DNA of 9,676 nt from Acidobacteriota bacterium. Lineage in GTDB: Bacteria > Acidobacteriota > Terriglobia > Versatilivoradales > Versatilivoraceae. Shown in pieces: positions 1 to 5,746 of this stretch. The position numbers were made by a program, and so were the translations under genes. Where the stretch lies: positions 1 through 9,676 of the forward strand of contig JAPOZE010000361.1 of the NCBI GenBank assembly GCA_026706225.1, in the 5' to 3' direction. Every line of letters starts with the position of its first letter. Position 1 is the first letter of the stretch. The notes below the pieces were generated by a model that was given only the letters and a program-made list of their open reading frames with translations, ran no database searches and was not told where the DNA came from.

Positions 1-156
1 AAAGCAGACACCGCCGAAGTCAGGGCTGACCTAAAAGCTGATATTGCCGAAGTCAAGGCTGAAATTGGCCGCTTGGAAGGCAGGTTGTTTCGGGCCTTGT
101 GGATTCAAGGGGCCGGCATCGTCGGCTTGGTCGTTGGCTTGACCAAACTCCTCTAG
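1..156 (+). CDS. Partial small coiled-coil protein with C-terminal membrane helix (DUF1640/CCDC90-like)
   Basis: This is the last 51 codons of a gene whose start lies before the window. It reads in frame from base 1 to the TAG at 154-156. Seen: a charged helix with repeated DIAEVKAEI-type spacing (residues about 1-28), as in a coiled coil, then a hydrophobic stretch ending LVVGLTKLL, as in a single C-terminal membrane helix. The helix resembles DIAEVKTEIAKLK in the complete gene at 567-833, in residues and in bases, so the two are probably tandem paralogues. Small proteins of this design are often annotated as DUF1640 or CCDC90-like. Their role in bacteria is not established, and I infer only a membrane-anchored oligomerising helix. 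The N-terminal part that would test the family assignment is missing. Confidence 0.75.
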   Translation, partial: KADTAEVRADLKADIAEVKAEIGRLEGRLFRALWIQGAGIVGLVVGLTKLL

Positions 157-566
157 CCGTCGAATCCAACATGATTTTAGTTGTGACGAAGATCCGCTTT
201 TTCGGTCGGCGTGCCCACAACCGGCGAGGCCTGCGGGGCTCTGAGAGGCAGACCCGGCTGGAGCGAAAAGGACCACAAGAGGCCTTCGGGACGGGCCTGC
301 GGCGCCCCACATCTTGTGGTTTTCGGGAGGTTTGGAGAGTGGCGGCTCCTAAGTCCTTTGGAATGAGTGGCGGCTACTTCCGATAATATCTCTTTATGGT
401 AACTTTTGGGAGGGGCGTTTCTACACCAGCACAGAGCATCCTACGGCGTCTTTTTTCACCTGATCGGGCGCGAAAATCTTGGATTGCCCACAGGCGGGGG
501 GAGAGCTCTCTGAGAGGGAAATCGGACCACTTGGATTGTGCTACCCTCTAGGCAAAAGAGAACACC
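157..566. other. Intergenic spacer without a convincing gene
   Basis: I see no gene with a supported start, composition or family across these 410 bases. Small open frames on both strands encode arginine- and proline-rich nonsense typical of GC-rich DNA. The spacer holds a long-armed inverted repeat (272-320), an 11-base direct repeat GAGTGGCGGCT at 337-347 and 365-375, and the palindrome GAGAGCTCTC at 501-510. The promoter for the gene at 567 should lie here, but no clear -35/-10 pair is visible. Confidence 0.6.
272..320. terminator. Inverted repeat, possible terminator of the upstream gene
   Basis: ACCACAAGA (272-280) and TCTTGTGGT (312-320) are perfect 9-base inverted arms, followed by TTT. 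A second small pairing, AGGCC (280-284) with GGCCT (294-298), fits inside and overlaps the first arm by one base. It lies about 115 bases after the stop at 156. The T-run is short and the loop long, so terminator function is tentative. It could equally be a protein-binding or recombination site. Confidence 0.3.
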
Positions 567-833
567 ATGACCACCATCACTTTTGACACTCGCAAGGCTG
601 TCCGCAATCTCCCGGCTGCCGGATTAGCCGAAGTGCAGGCCGACGCCATGGTAGATACCTTGGCCGAAGCTTTCACCGATACGGTGGCCACTAAGTCTGA
701 TATCGCCGAAGTCAAGACCGAGATCGCCAAGCTCAAAACAGACTTGCTAAAAGTCGCCCTTGGCATCGCCGTTGTCATCATCCTGGCCAACGCTACCTTG
801 ACCTTTGGCATGCTCTGTCTGCTGCTCCAGTAG
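567..833 (+). CDS. Small coiled-coil protein with C-terminal membrane helix (DUF1640/CCDC90-like)
   Basis: This is a complete 88-residue protein. Seen: an N-terminal segment MTTITFDTRKAVRNLPAAG, then an alanine/glutamate-rich helix (about 20-45), a heptad-like charged coil KSDIAEVKTEIAKLKTDLL (about 43-61), and a strongly hydrophobic helix (about 62-84) ending at a glutamine. The order of conserved N-terminal segment, coil and C-terminal membrane anchor is that of bacterial proteins usually labelled DUF1640 or CCDC90-like. It is the full-length relative of the fragment at 1-156. The ATG at 567 is preceded only by a weak purine stretch (AAGAG, 556-560). A hairpin follows at 883-901. The biochemical role is unknown. 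I infer a membrane-tethered oligomer, with nothing tying it to the downstream secretion locus. Confidence 0.8.
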   Translation: MTTITFDTRKAVRNLPAAGLAEVQADAMVDTLAEAFTDTVATKSDIAEVKTEIAKLKTDLLKVALGIAVVIILANATLTFGMLCLLLQ

Positions 834-1009
834 ACGGAGCATCCATACCTCCCCGTTGCATCCCGTCGATTTCCTGACGCACCCTCAGAGCCGTTCTGAG
901 GCCTTGGGGGGCCAGTCACTGGTCGGGTGATTCCTCCCGTGTGGTAAGTCGTTGGTCACTGTTGTCGTTCATCGGAGCCGGTAATCTCTGGCGAACGGCC
1001 CCCGCCGAT
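834..1009. other. Intergenic spacer before leader copy 1
   Basis: No gene is supported here. Apart from the hairpin at 883-901 and the short palindrome at 912-922 I see nothing structured. The similarity between the two leader copies begins just after this stretch. Confidence 0.55.
883..901 (+). terminator. Hairpin downstream of the coiled-coil gene
   Basis: CCTCAGA (883-889) pairs perfectly with TCTGAGG (895-901) around a 5-base loop, about 50 bases after the stop at 833. There is no T-tract after it, so intrinsic termination is only possible. A second small palindrome, CCAGT-C-ACTGG, follows at 912-922. Confidence 0.35.
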
Positions 1010-1232
1010 AAGGATTTGTTTTGACACGGCCGGCCAGTTTGTGAGTGAATTTCAAGTGCAAAGTCTTACGTGGTTCACGTGCCGAGTCGGGTTGCCTGCC
1101 GAATACAACAACCTGAAGTGTAGTGTCGAGGGCTAGCTACCCTAGATTCGGTCAATAAGCAGGATCTTTCCACACATCACGTGGGACTTTGCAACAGCCC
1201 GGCACCTGTGCCTGGCTGTCGGTCCGGTGGTG
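1010..1232 (+). repeat. Structured leader element, copy 1 (candidate cis-regulatory RNA or palindromic repeat)
   Basis: This non-coding block recurs at 5526-5739. The first ~92 bases (1021-1112) differ from copy 2 at about nine positions by eye. The middle (about 1116-1173) is diverged, and the last ~60 bases are again alike. Its ends can pair. Outer helix: CGGCCGGCCAG (1027-1037) with CTGGCTGTCGG (1212-1222), imperfect. Inner helix: TGCAAAGTCTTACGTG (1057-1072) with CACGTGGGACTTTGCA (1178-1193), all 16 positions paired if two U.G pairs are allowed. A small apical hairpin, AGGG (1129-1132) with CCCT (1140-1143), sits in the variable middle. The element ends GGTGGTG, right at the start of the methyltransferase gene. 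I match it to no known riboswitch. Alternatives are a palindromic non-autonomous mobile element or a simple duplication of a promoter region. Confidence 0.7.
1021..1050 (+). promoter_or_regulatory. Possible -35 box (TTGACA) with weak -10 inside leader copy 1
   Basis: A perfect TTGACA (1021-1026) is followed after 17 bases by AGTGAA (1044-1049), a poor -10 hexamer. The same arrangement is kept in leader copy 2. The -35 match and spacing suit a sigma-70-type promoter, but the -10 is unconvincing. A start here would leave only part of the leader transcribed, and the outer 5' arm (1027-1037) would lie inside the promoter rather than in the RNA. Confidence 0.3.
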
Positions 1233-2126
1233 TTTCGTGTGTCCTGCGGCAAGGAGGTGCTGGATGAGGATCGCCCAAGGGAGTGTCCGATCTGCAAAGG
1301 CCAGGAGGTTGCCGGCGCGAAGCGCTTGGGCACCCTGGAGGTGACACCGGGACCGGTGCGAGGCAGAGGCCTCGGTCCGGAGCTCTTCGACCTGGTTTGC
1401 TGCCCGGGTTGCGAGTTGATCTTCCTGAGCCCCCTGCCACCTCAAGAGATGTTGGACGCCCTCTACATCAATAGTCCACAGTTCGACGGTTCCGTCTACG
1501 GGGGCAGCCGCGCCAAAGTGATCGTGGAAGTCCATCGACTGCGGCTGCAAGAAATCCGGACACAACAGCTGATGCGTTCCTATCCGCAGTGGTTGTGGAA
1601 AGTCCTGAAACAATGGGTGATTCGCTACCAGGGCGCTCGGGTGCTGGAGATTGGAAGCGGTTTGAGCTGGATGTCCCGAGCGGCAAAGATCCTGATTGCC
1701 CGAACGACCACAGTGGCGCAGGACATCAGCTCGGAGGCGGCCGAGTCCTGCCCGTGGGTGGACCGCTATTTCGTGGGAACGCTCGAATCGAAGGCGAAAG
1801 AGATCCAGGCCCTGGCCCCCTATGACGTGATTTCCATGACGCACGTCATCGAGCACCTGCCCGACCCCGTTCAGGTCCTGAGGCGGTGTTCCGCCTTGCT
1901 GGCCGAGAGGGGCATGGTTTTTGTGAGCGCGCCCTTTAGACCTGCCGGTTGGAGCCCCGCTGCGCCTTTTGATCTCTGGAAGCACTGGGGCCTGAACCAT
2001 ACCCCGGCGCATTTGCAGTACTTCAACCGCAGGAGTCTGGAGCGGTGCGCCTTCCGGTCCGGCCTTCGACTGGCCAGGTACGAACCGGATGGAGAGGCAT
2101 TTGTCGCTTGGTTGAAACGCGGGTAG
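1227..2126 (+). CDS. Zinc-ribbon class I SAM-dependent methyltransferase
   Basis: The product is a 299-residue cytoplasmic protein with no signal peptide. Seen: an N-terminal zinc-ribbon-like pair of cysteine knuckles, CPIC (20-23) and CCPGC (58-62); the nucleotide-binding motif LEIGSG (140-145); an acidic residue at the end of the next strand (QDIS, 165-168); and HVIEHLPDP (206-214) followed by a hydrophobic strand ending FVSAP. This order is that of Methyltransf_23-type enzymes fused to a zinc ribbon, many of which modify sugars or small metabolites. The substrate is unknown. The start is uncertain: GTG codons at 1227, 1230, 1239 and 1257 are all in frame, and the frame is open back to 1146. 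GTG 1239 lies 6 bases after GGTGGTG, like the spacing to the ATG of the gene after leader copy 2. The gene lies 37 bases before the peptidase gene and is probably co-transcribed with it. Confidence 0.85.
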   Translation: MVFRVSCGKEVLDEDRPRECPICKGQEVAGAKRLGTLEVTPGPVRGRGLGPELFDLVCCPGCELIFLSPLPPQEMLDALYINSPQFDGSVYGGSRAKVIVEVHRLRLQEIRTQQLMRSYPQWLWKVLKQWVIRYQGARVLEIGSGLSWMSRAAKILIARTTTVAQDISSEAAESCPWVDRYFVGTLESKAKEIQALAPYDVISMTHVIEHLPDPVQVLRRCSALLAERGMVFVSAPFRPAGWSPAAPFDLWKHWGLNHTPAHLQYFNRRSLERCAFRSGLRLARYEPDGEAFVAWLKRG

Positions 2127-2149
2127 CCTTGGGCTCCAGGGAGGATTTC

Positions 2150-2156
2150 AAGGAGG
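2150..2156 (+). promoter_or_regulatory. Ribosome-binding site that favours the GTG start at 2164
   Basis: AAGGAGG stands 7 bases before the GTG at 2164 and 13 before the ATG at 2170. The spacing favours the GTG. Confidence 0.7.
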
Positions 2157-2163
2157 TTGTTCG

Positions 2164-3240
2164 GTGGAAATGAACATTCGCTGGATTCACTTCGCCTTGT
2201 TCCTGCTCCTGGTGTTGGGAGGAGACTCCGGGCTTTTGGGCGAGTCTACTGAGGAGACTGCTAAAACTGACCCCTACGCAGAGCCCAAAGGACTGCCAGA
2301 GTCTATTGAACCTGCGAGCCAGAAAAAGAAGCCGACCACGGGAAAAAAATATGCAATCTGCTACACGGTGGACCCGATCACGGGTGAGGAGTTTCGGCAA
2401 TCTGGTTGCACGGTCTATTTTTTCAACGGCTATTACATTAAGAGCGGAGGTCATGAGCATAATAGCCCTGACCGAACCAAAGGACAAAGAATCCCCACAA
2501 AATATGACCCCGTAGGCACCCGCGCCGACTCGATTTCAGAGATCGTCGTCCCCTCCGATGAGGACGTAACCCTGTCGCCTGGACTCACCTACCTGGCTCT
2601 CGGTTTCGGTCGGTCACAATATGGAAGATACGAGGGGACGGGGGGCTTCCCTTTTGAACTCAAACCTTCGCAAGTGGGGCAAGAAGAGTGGGTGAGGGCC
2701 TGTAATGGACCTCCCAACCCGCTAATAGGGTACCGCAACTGCAGATTTGACAAATTCAAAGTGAAGTATTCCGACCTTCACGACTACAGCGACACGATCA
2801 AATCAAAGAATACGATGGTCCCTGAAGGGACTACGGAGATACACCCGAACAATCATTACGGCACGACCTTCCTCACGGAGCGCATCACGAAAATTGCTAA
2901 GAAATACCGCGATGAGTTCTCCTGCTACAAAACAGCTCCGTTGAAGTACCAACCCATCGCAATCAACGATATGTCACTGGAGTATGGCGGGGTCTTCGAC
3001 GTGAAGCAACCGACCGGTACGGCTTGGAGGTGGAGGGGGCCGCATTACTCGCACCACCGGGGGAAGGCGGTCGATATCCGGTGCCACTCCAAGAACCCGA
3101 ACAGCGTCATCTATGATGAGCGGATAATTGCCCGCTTTTTACAAATCTGCGATCAAGAAGGCTTGAAATACGCCGAGCATGAGCTCAAGGGCGACGCCGC
3201 CGAGCACTGCCACTGCGGCGTAAACAGCGCTGGCGAGTAA
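2164..3240 (+). CDS. Secreted Hedgehog/M15-type zinc peptidase with N-terminal Ig-like region
   Basis: The product has 358 residues. Seen: a hydrophobic N-terminal segment (about 6-25) that is a signal peptide or anchor; a lysine-rich linker; a beta-rich region (about 62-165) with GGHEHNSPDR (95-104); HPNNHYGT (227-234); INDMSLEYGGVFD (267-279); then HHRGKAVDI (297-305) and HCH (348-350). The HxxGxAxD motif (H297, G300, A302, D304) and the late HxH match the zinc-binding pattern of the Hedgehog/D-Ala-D-Ala peptidase fold (M15 and relatives). The expected role is peptidoglycan or peptide cleavage outside the cytoplasm. All expected ligands are visible, so an active enzyme is likely. The middle region resembles Ig-like modules seen in other secreted proteins, by inference only. 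GC looks lower than in the neighbours, which may mean separate origin. The next gene follows 43 bases later. Confidence 0.75.
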   Translation: MEMNIRWIHFALFLLLVLGGDSGLLGESTEETAKTDPYAEPKGLPESIEPASQKKKPTTGKKYAICYTVDPITGEEFRQSGCTVYFFNGYYIKSGGHEHNSPDRTKGQRIPTKYDPVGTRADSISEIVVPSDEDVTLSPGLTYLALGFGRSQYGRYEGTGGFPFELKPSQVGQEEWVRACNGPPNPLIGYRNCRFDKFKVKYSDLHDYSDTIKSKNTMVPEGTTEIHPNNHYGTTFLTERITKIAKKYRDEFSCYKTAPLKYQPIAINDMSLEYGGVFDVKQPTGTAWRWRGPHYSHHRGKAVDIRCHSKNPNSVIYDERIIARFLQICDQEGLKYAEHELKGDAAEHCHCGVNSAGE

Positions 3241-3268
3241 CCGGAGAATCCACCTATCGTTCGGGATT

Positions 3269-3275
3269 AAGGAGG
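3269..3275 (+). promoter_or_regulatory. Ribosome-binding site of the first paralogue
   Basis: AAGGAGG stands 8 bases before the ATG at 3284 and fixes that start. Confidence 0.75.
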
Positions 3276-3283
3276 TTTCACCC

Positions 3284-4345
3284 ATGGTTCGACTCAAGAG
3301 GCGTCACTGCATCGCCGTCCTGCTCTTGCTCCTCTTCGGTGCGCCCGGAGCTTTACCGGGCCAGGAGGGAGGAGTGATGTTCCTGCCGGCCCCCATCTAT
3401 CCGCCGGACGGTAACGTCGACCAGAAGTTTCCCGACCAGTTTGTGTTCTTTCATCACAAGACGCTGGACCTCGTTCTTGCCTACAGGCCTGCACCCGATG
3501 AGCCCAGGACCGTTCATCTCATCGAGCGGCCTCTCCGCATGGCTCCGAAGATCCGCTCGGAGGTTTCCGCAGGTCCAGGGGGCGGCTACCGCTACCGCTA
3601 CACCGTGACCAACGGTCCGAGAAATGTGCAGCCCATTCGCGCCTGGCTGTTGCCCGTTCCAGAGTCGCAGGCCTCGCATGAGGCCGCACGGTCTTCGAGC
3701 AAGGAACACAAGAGGGGCCTCTGGCGGCAGGATCTCTATGCATCGCGTCCCGGGAATTGGTCGGTGCGGTTCGCCATCCGATCCGGGTCGGCTCTTCTGC
3801 CCAGCGAGTCGGCCGCCTTCTCAGTGGATAACGAGAATCGGCCGGGAATCGTCCAGGCCTATTTCCACGGGGCCGAGTCTTCAGTGGGTCCGCTGCCGGC
3901 CGACGTGCCTCCGGAGGCGCGGAAGCAGTTGGAGGAGATCACGGCGAACTGGGGCAAGACGGCCTTGTGGACAATCGGTCCCAAGTTTGAGAATTGGGTT
4001 ACCAGCCGAAAAATAGCCCGGGATTTCCTTGTCGAGGTTTCCGACATGATGCGAAAAGGGATTCTGACTCCCGGCCGCGCTGACGACCATATCGTCAACT
4101 TTGGCGAAGGCATTCCACCCGCTCGGTACAGCGATTCTCCGTTTGTTCAAGAGGTGCTGGACCGCCTGAACGAATTCATCGACCGTCCGCGCCCTTGGGA
4201 GGGAATCGGGGAGGTACCGTGGGAGGTTTACCAGTCCTTGGCGGTCAATGAGCCTTTCCCCCCGATCGGAGTTGCCCCGGACCCCGAGTCGAGCGCCGAG
4301 CGGCAGCTCGATGCCGCCCTGAAGCTGTCCCTGGTCAACCCCTGA
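3284..4345 (+). CDS. Secreted protein of unrecognised family, paralogue 1 of a tandem pair
   Basis: The product has 353 residues and I do not recognise the family. Seen: a signal peptide (basic start, leucine-rich core at about 11-18, likely cleavage near ALPG|QEG at 26) and no other membrane segment. It is a paralogue of the next gene, sharing in the same order YPPDG (39-43), a strand ending LVLAY (63-67), YRYRYTVTN (102-110), WLLPVP (121-126), RPGIVQAYFHG (186-196), TIGPKF (230-235), IARDF (244-248), SPFVQEVL (285-292) and a C-terminal ALKLSL (345-350). The mature protein should be periplasmic or extracellular. The alternating YRYRYTV-type strands suggest a beta-rich domain, and the segment after about 240 looks helical. 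It is probably co-transcribed with the genes on either side. No catalytic motif stands out, so a structural or binding role is as likely as an enzymatic one. Confidence 0.8.
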   Translation: MVRLKRRHCIAVLLLLLFGAPGALPGQEGGVMFLPAPIYPPDGNVDQKFPDQFVFFHHKTLDLVLAYRPAPDEPRTVHLIERPLRMAPKIRSEVSAGPGGGYRYRYTVTNGPRNVQPIRAWLLPVPESQASHEAARSSSKEHKRGLWRQDLYASRPGNWSVRFAIRSGSALLPSESAAFSVDNENRPGIVQAYFHGAESSVGPLPADVPPEARKQLEEITANWGKTALWTIGPKFENWVTSRKIARDFLVEVSDMMRKGILTPGRADDHIVNFGEGIPPARYSDSPFVQEVLDRLNEFIDRPRPWEGIGEVPWEVYQSLAVNEPFPPIGVAPDPESSAERQLDAALKLSLVNP

Positions 4346-4368
4346 AGCCCTGTCGAGAGAAGACCGCG

Positions 4369-5505
4369 ATGGCGAGAGCCGTTCCATGGGTGTTCAGTTG
4401 TCTTCTTGTTCTGTTTCCAGGGGCTCCCCGCCTCCTGGCCCAAACGGGTGCCGTCGAAGAGCCTTACCAACCCCCTAGAGGCGTCTTTCTCCCCTGCGGC
4501 GCAGCCGACGCGGCCGAGGTGGCCCGCATGCGTCTGAGGGTGGAGCTGCCTCCGGTGCCTGCCTACCCCTCCAACGGCGAGATCCCTGAAGAGCTGCACG
4601 ACCGGCTGGTCTACCTGGACGAGGAGACGGGCGAGCTCGTGCTGTCGTTTCCGCTCTATCCTGCTTTCGAGGGCCTCGGTCCGAGGCAAGAGTTGATAGG
4701 CGGCCGGGTGGTGGAGAAAGCGCCGTTGGGGATTGCCTCCTGTCCCTCCCTGAGCGTCGCCATCTACCAGCCGGGAGATCCCCGAACCCGGGGGTACGTC
4801 TACCGCTACCGCATTCAGAACCGTCTTCAGGCCAGGAAATCCATAGGCCAGATTCTCCTGCCCGTTCCGTTGAAGCAGCAGGAGATGGGGCTGTCCGGCC
4901 TGGTCCGGCCCCATGGATGGGGGGTGGACGACTGGGAGTTGCCGGAGGCTCGAGTGGAGGAACGCTCAAAGGCGATGAGCTCTTCATGGGGAGAGGACTA
5001 TCGCCGGGAAGTACGGCACTCCATGCTCCGCAGGCGCATCAACTGGCATGCGCAACTGACCCAATATACCCTTGCTCAGGGGAAGGCGCTGGAACCCTTT
5101 GGCTTTACCACGGAGGCCCTGCCCGGAATTGTTCGGGCCTACGTTGTAGGAAGCCCGAGCGTGATTTCAACCAGGTCCAACTGGGTTGAGGAACTTAGAG
5201 GGCAAAAGTGGGCGTTCAACTTCAGTGAGAACAACAGCCTGTCGATTTCGACCATCGGACCGAAGTTCCCTCCCGACGCCGACAAGCGGTTGATCGCGTC
5301 GGACTTCCTCGGCAGCCTGGAGGAGCTGATTCGGACCGGGGAGATGGAAGGGGAATCGCCGTTCATCCAAAAGGTGCTCCCTCTTCTGGAAACGGTAGCT
5401 GGAGGGGTCGGCGAAGCCGTGGAGGCCGCCGTCTGGCCTTCTGAGACGGAGACGGATTTCGAGGCCGAGATTCTGATGGCCCTTCGTTTGAGCCTGGGAG
5501 AGTAG
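4369..5505 (+). CDS. Secreted protein of unrecognised family, paralogue 2 of a tandem pair
   Basis: The product has 378 residues and I do not recognise the family. Seen: a signal peptide with likely cleavage near LLAQ|TG (about 25), then YPSNG (66-70), LVLSF (90-94), YVYRYRIQN (143-151), ILLPVP (162-167), LPGIVRAYVVG (251-261), TIGPKF (295-300), IASDF (309-313), SPFIQKVL (330-337) and ALRLSL (371-376). These match paralogue 1 motif for motif. The spacing differs: about 27 extra residues before the first motif, and about 24 more between the LPVP and GIV motifs, where this copy has an arginine/tryptophan-rich insert (about 180-240). It starts 23 bases after paralogue 1 with only a weak purine-rich ribosome site, so translational coupling is plausible. 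Leader copy 2 begins about 20 bases after its stop. The two may act as a hetero-oligomer, which is inference from tandem paralogy only. Confidence 0.8.
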   Translation: MARAVPWVFSCLLVLFPGAPRLLAQTGAVEEPYQPPRGVFLPCGAADAAEVARMRLRVELPPVPAYPSNGEIPEELHDRLVYLDEETGELVLSFPLYPAFEGLGPRQELIGGRVVEKAPLGIASCPSLSVAIYQPGDPRTRGYVYRYRIQNRLQARKSIGQILLPVPLKQQEMGLSGLVRPHGWGVDDWELPEARVEERSKAMSSSWGEDYRREVRHSMLRRRINWHAQLTQYTLAQGKALEPFGFTTEALPGIVRAYVVGSPSVISTRSNWVEELRGQKWAFNFSENNSLSISTIGPKFPPDADKRLIASDFLGSLEELIRTGEMEGESPFIQKVLPLLETVAGGVGEAVEAAVWPSETETDFEAEILMALRLSLGE

Positions 5506-5525
5506 AGGGCGCGTCGCCCCGCCCG

Positions 5526-5739
5526 GAGGAATTTCTTTGACACGGCCGGCCGGTTTGTGAGTGAATTCCAAGTGCAAAGTCTTACGTGATTCACAAGCCG
5601 AGTCGGTTGCCTTTCGAACACAACAACATGCATTGACGCGAGCGCACACCTGAGCTCGGTTAAGCAAGACTTCACCCAACATCACGTGGGAGTTTGCAAC
5701 AGCCCGGCCCCCTTTTACCTGGCCGGCGGTCCGGTGGTG
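5526..5739 (+). repeat. Structured leader element, copy 2 (candidate cis-regulatory RNA or palindromic repeat)
   Basis: This is the second copy of the block at 1010-1232, lying between the stop at 5505 and the large repeat-protein gene. Outer helix: CGGCCGGCCGG (5543-5553) with CTGGCCGGCGG (5719-5729), 10 of 11 positions paired counting one G.U. Inner helix: TGCAAAGTCTTACGTG (5573-5588) with CACGTGGGAGTTTGCA (5683-5698), one mismatch and two U.G pairs. The diverged middle holds a different apical hairpin, CGAGC (5639-5643) with GCTCG (5654-5658). Compared with copy 1, the outer helix shows an A-U pair become G.U, a G.U become G-C, and a mismatch become C-G. All three preserve or improve pairing, as expected if the RNA fold is kept. 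The block ends GGTGGTG, 7 bases before the ATG at 5747. Confidence 0.7.
5537..5566 (+). promoter_or_regulatory. Possible -35 box (TTGACA) with weak -10 inside leader copy 2
   Basis: TTGACA (5537-5542) is followed after 17 bases by AGTGAA, exactly as in copy 1. If it is a promoter, the large repeat-protein gene has its own transcription start in addition to any read-through from the genes before it. Confidence 0.3.
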
Positions 5740-5746
5740 CGTGGTG

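Noticed and set aside
99..386. A 95-codon + strand open frame overlapping the partial coiled-coil gene and the spacer after it
   Set aside because: Arginine-rich product with no family. It overlaps a better-supported gene end and has no ribosome site.
1142..1333. Minus-strand frames across the leader copies that share AVA[KN]SHVM and LL phrases
   Set aside because: The resemblance follows from leader DNA identity. The frames differ in length, need a gap to align and run into unrelated coding DNA. A transposase remnant is not excluded but nothing supports it.
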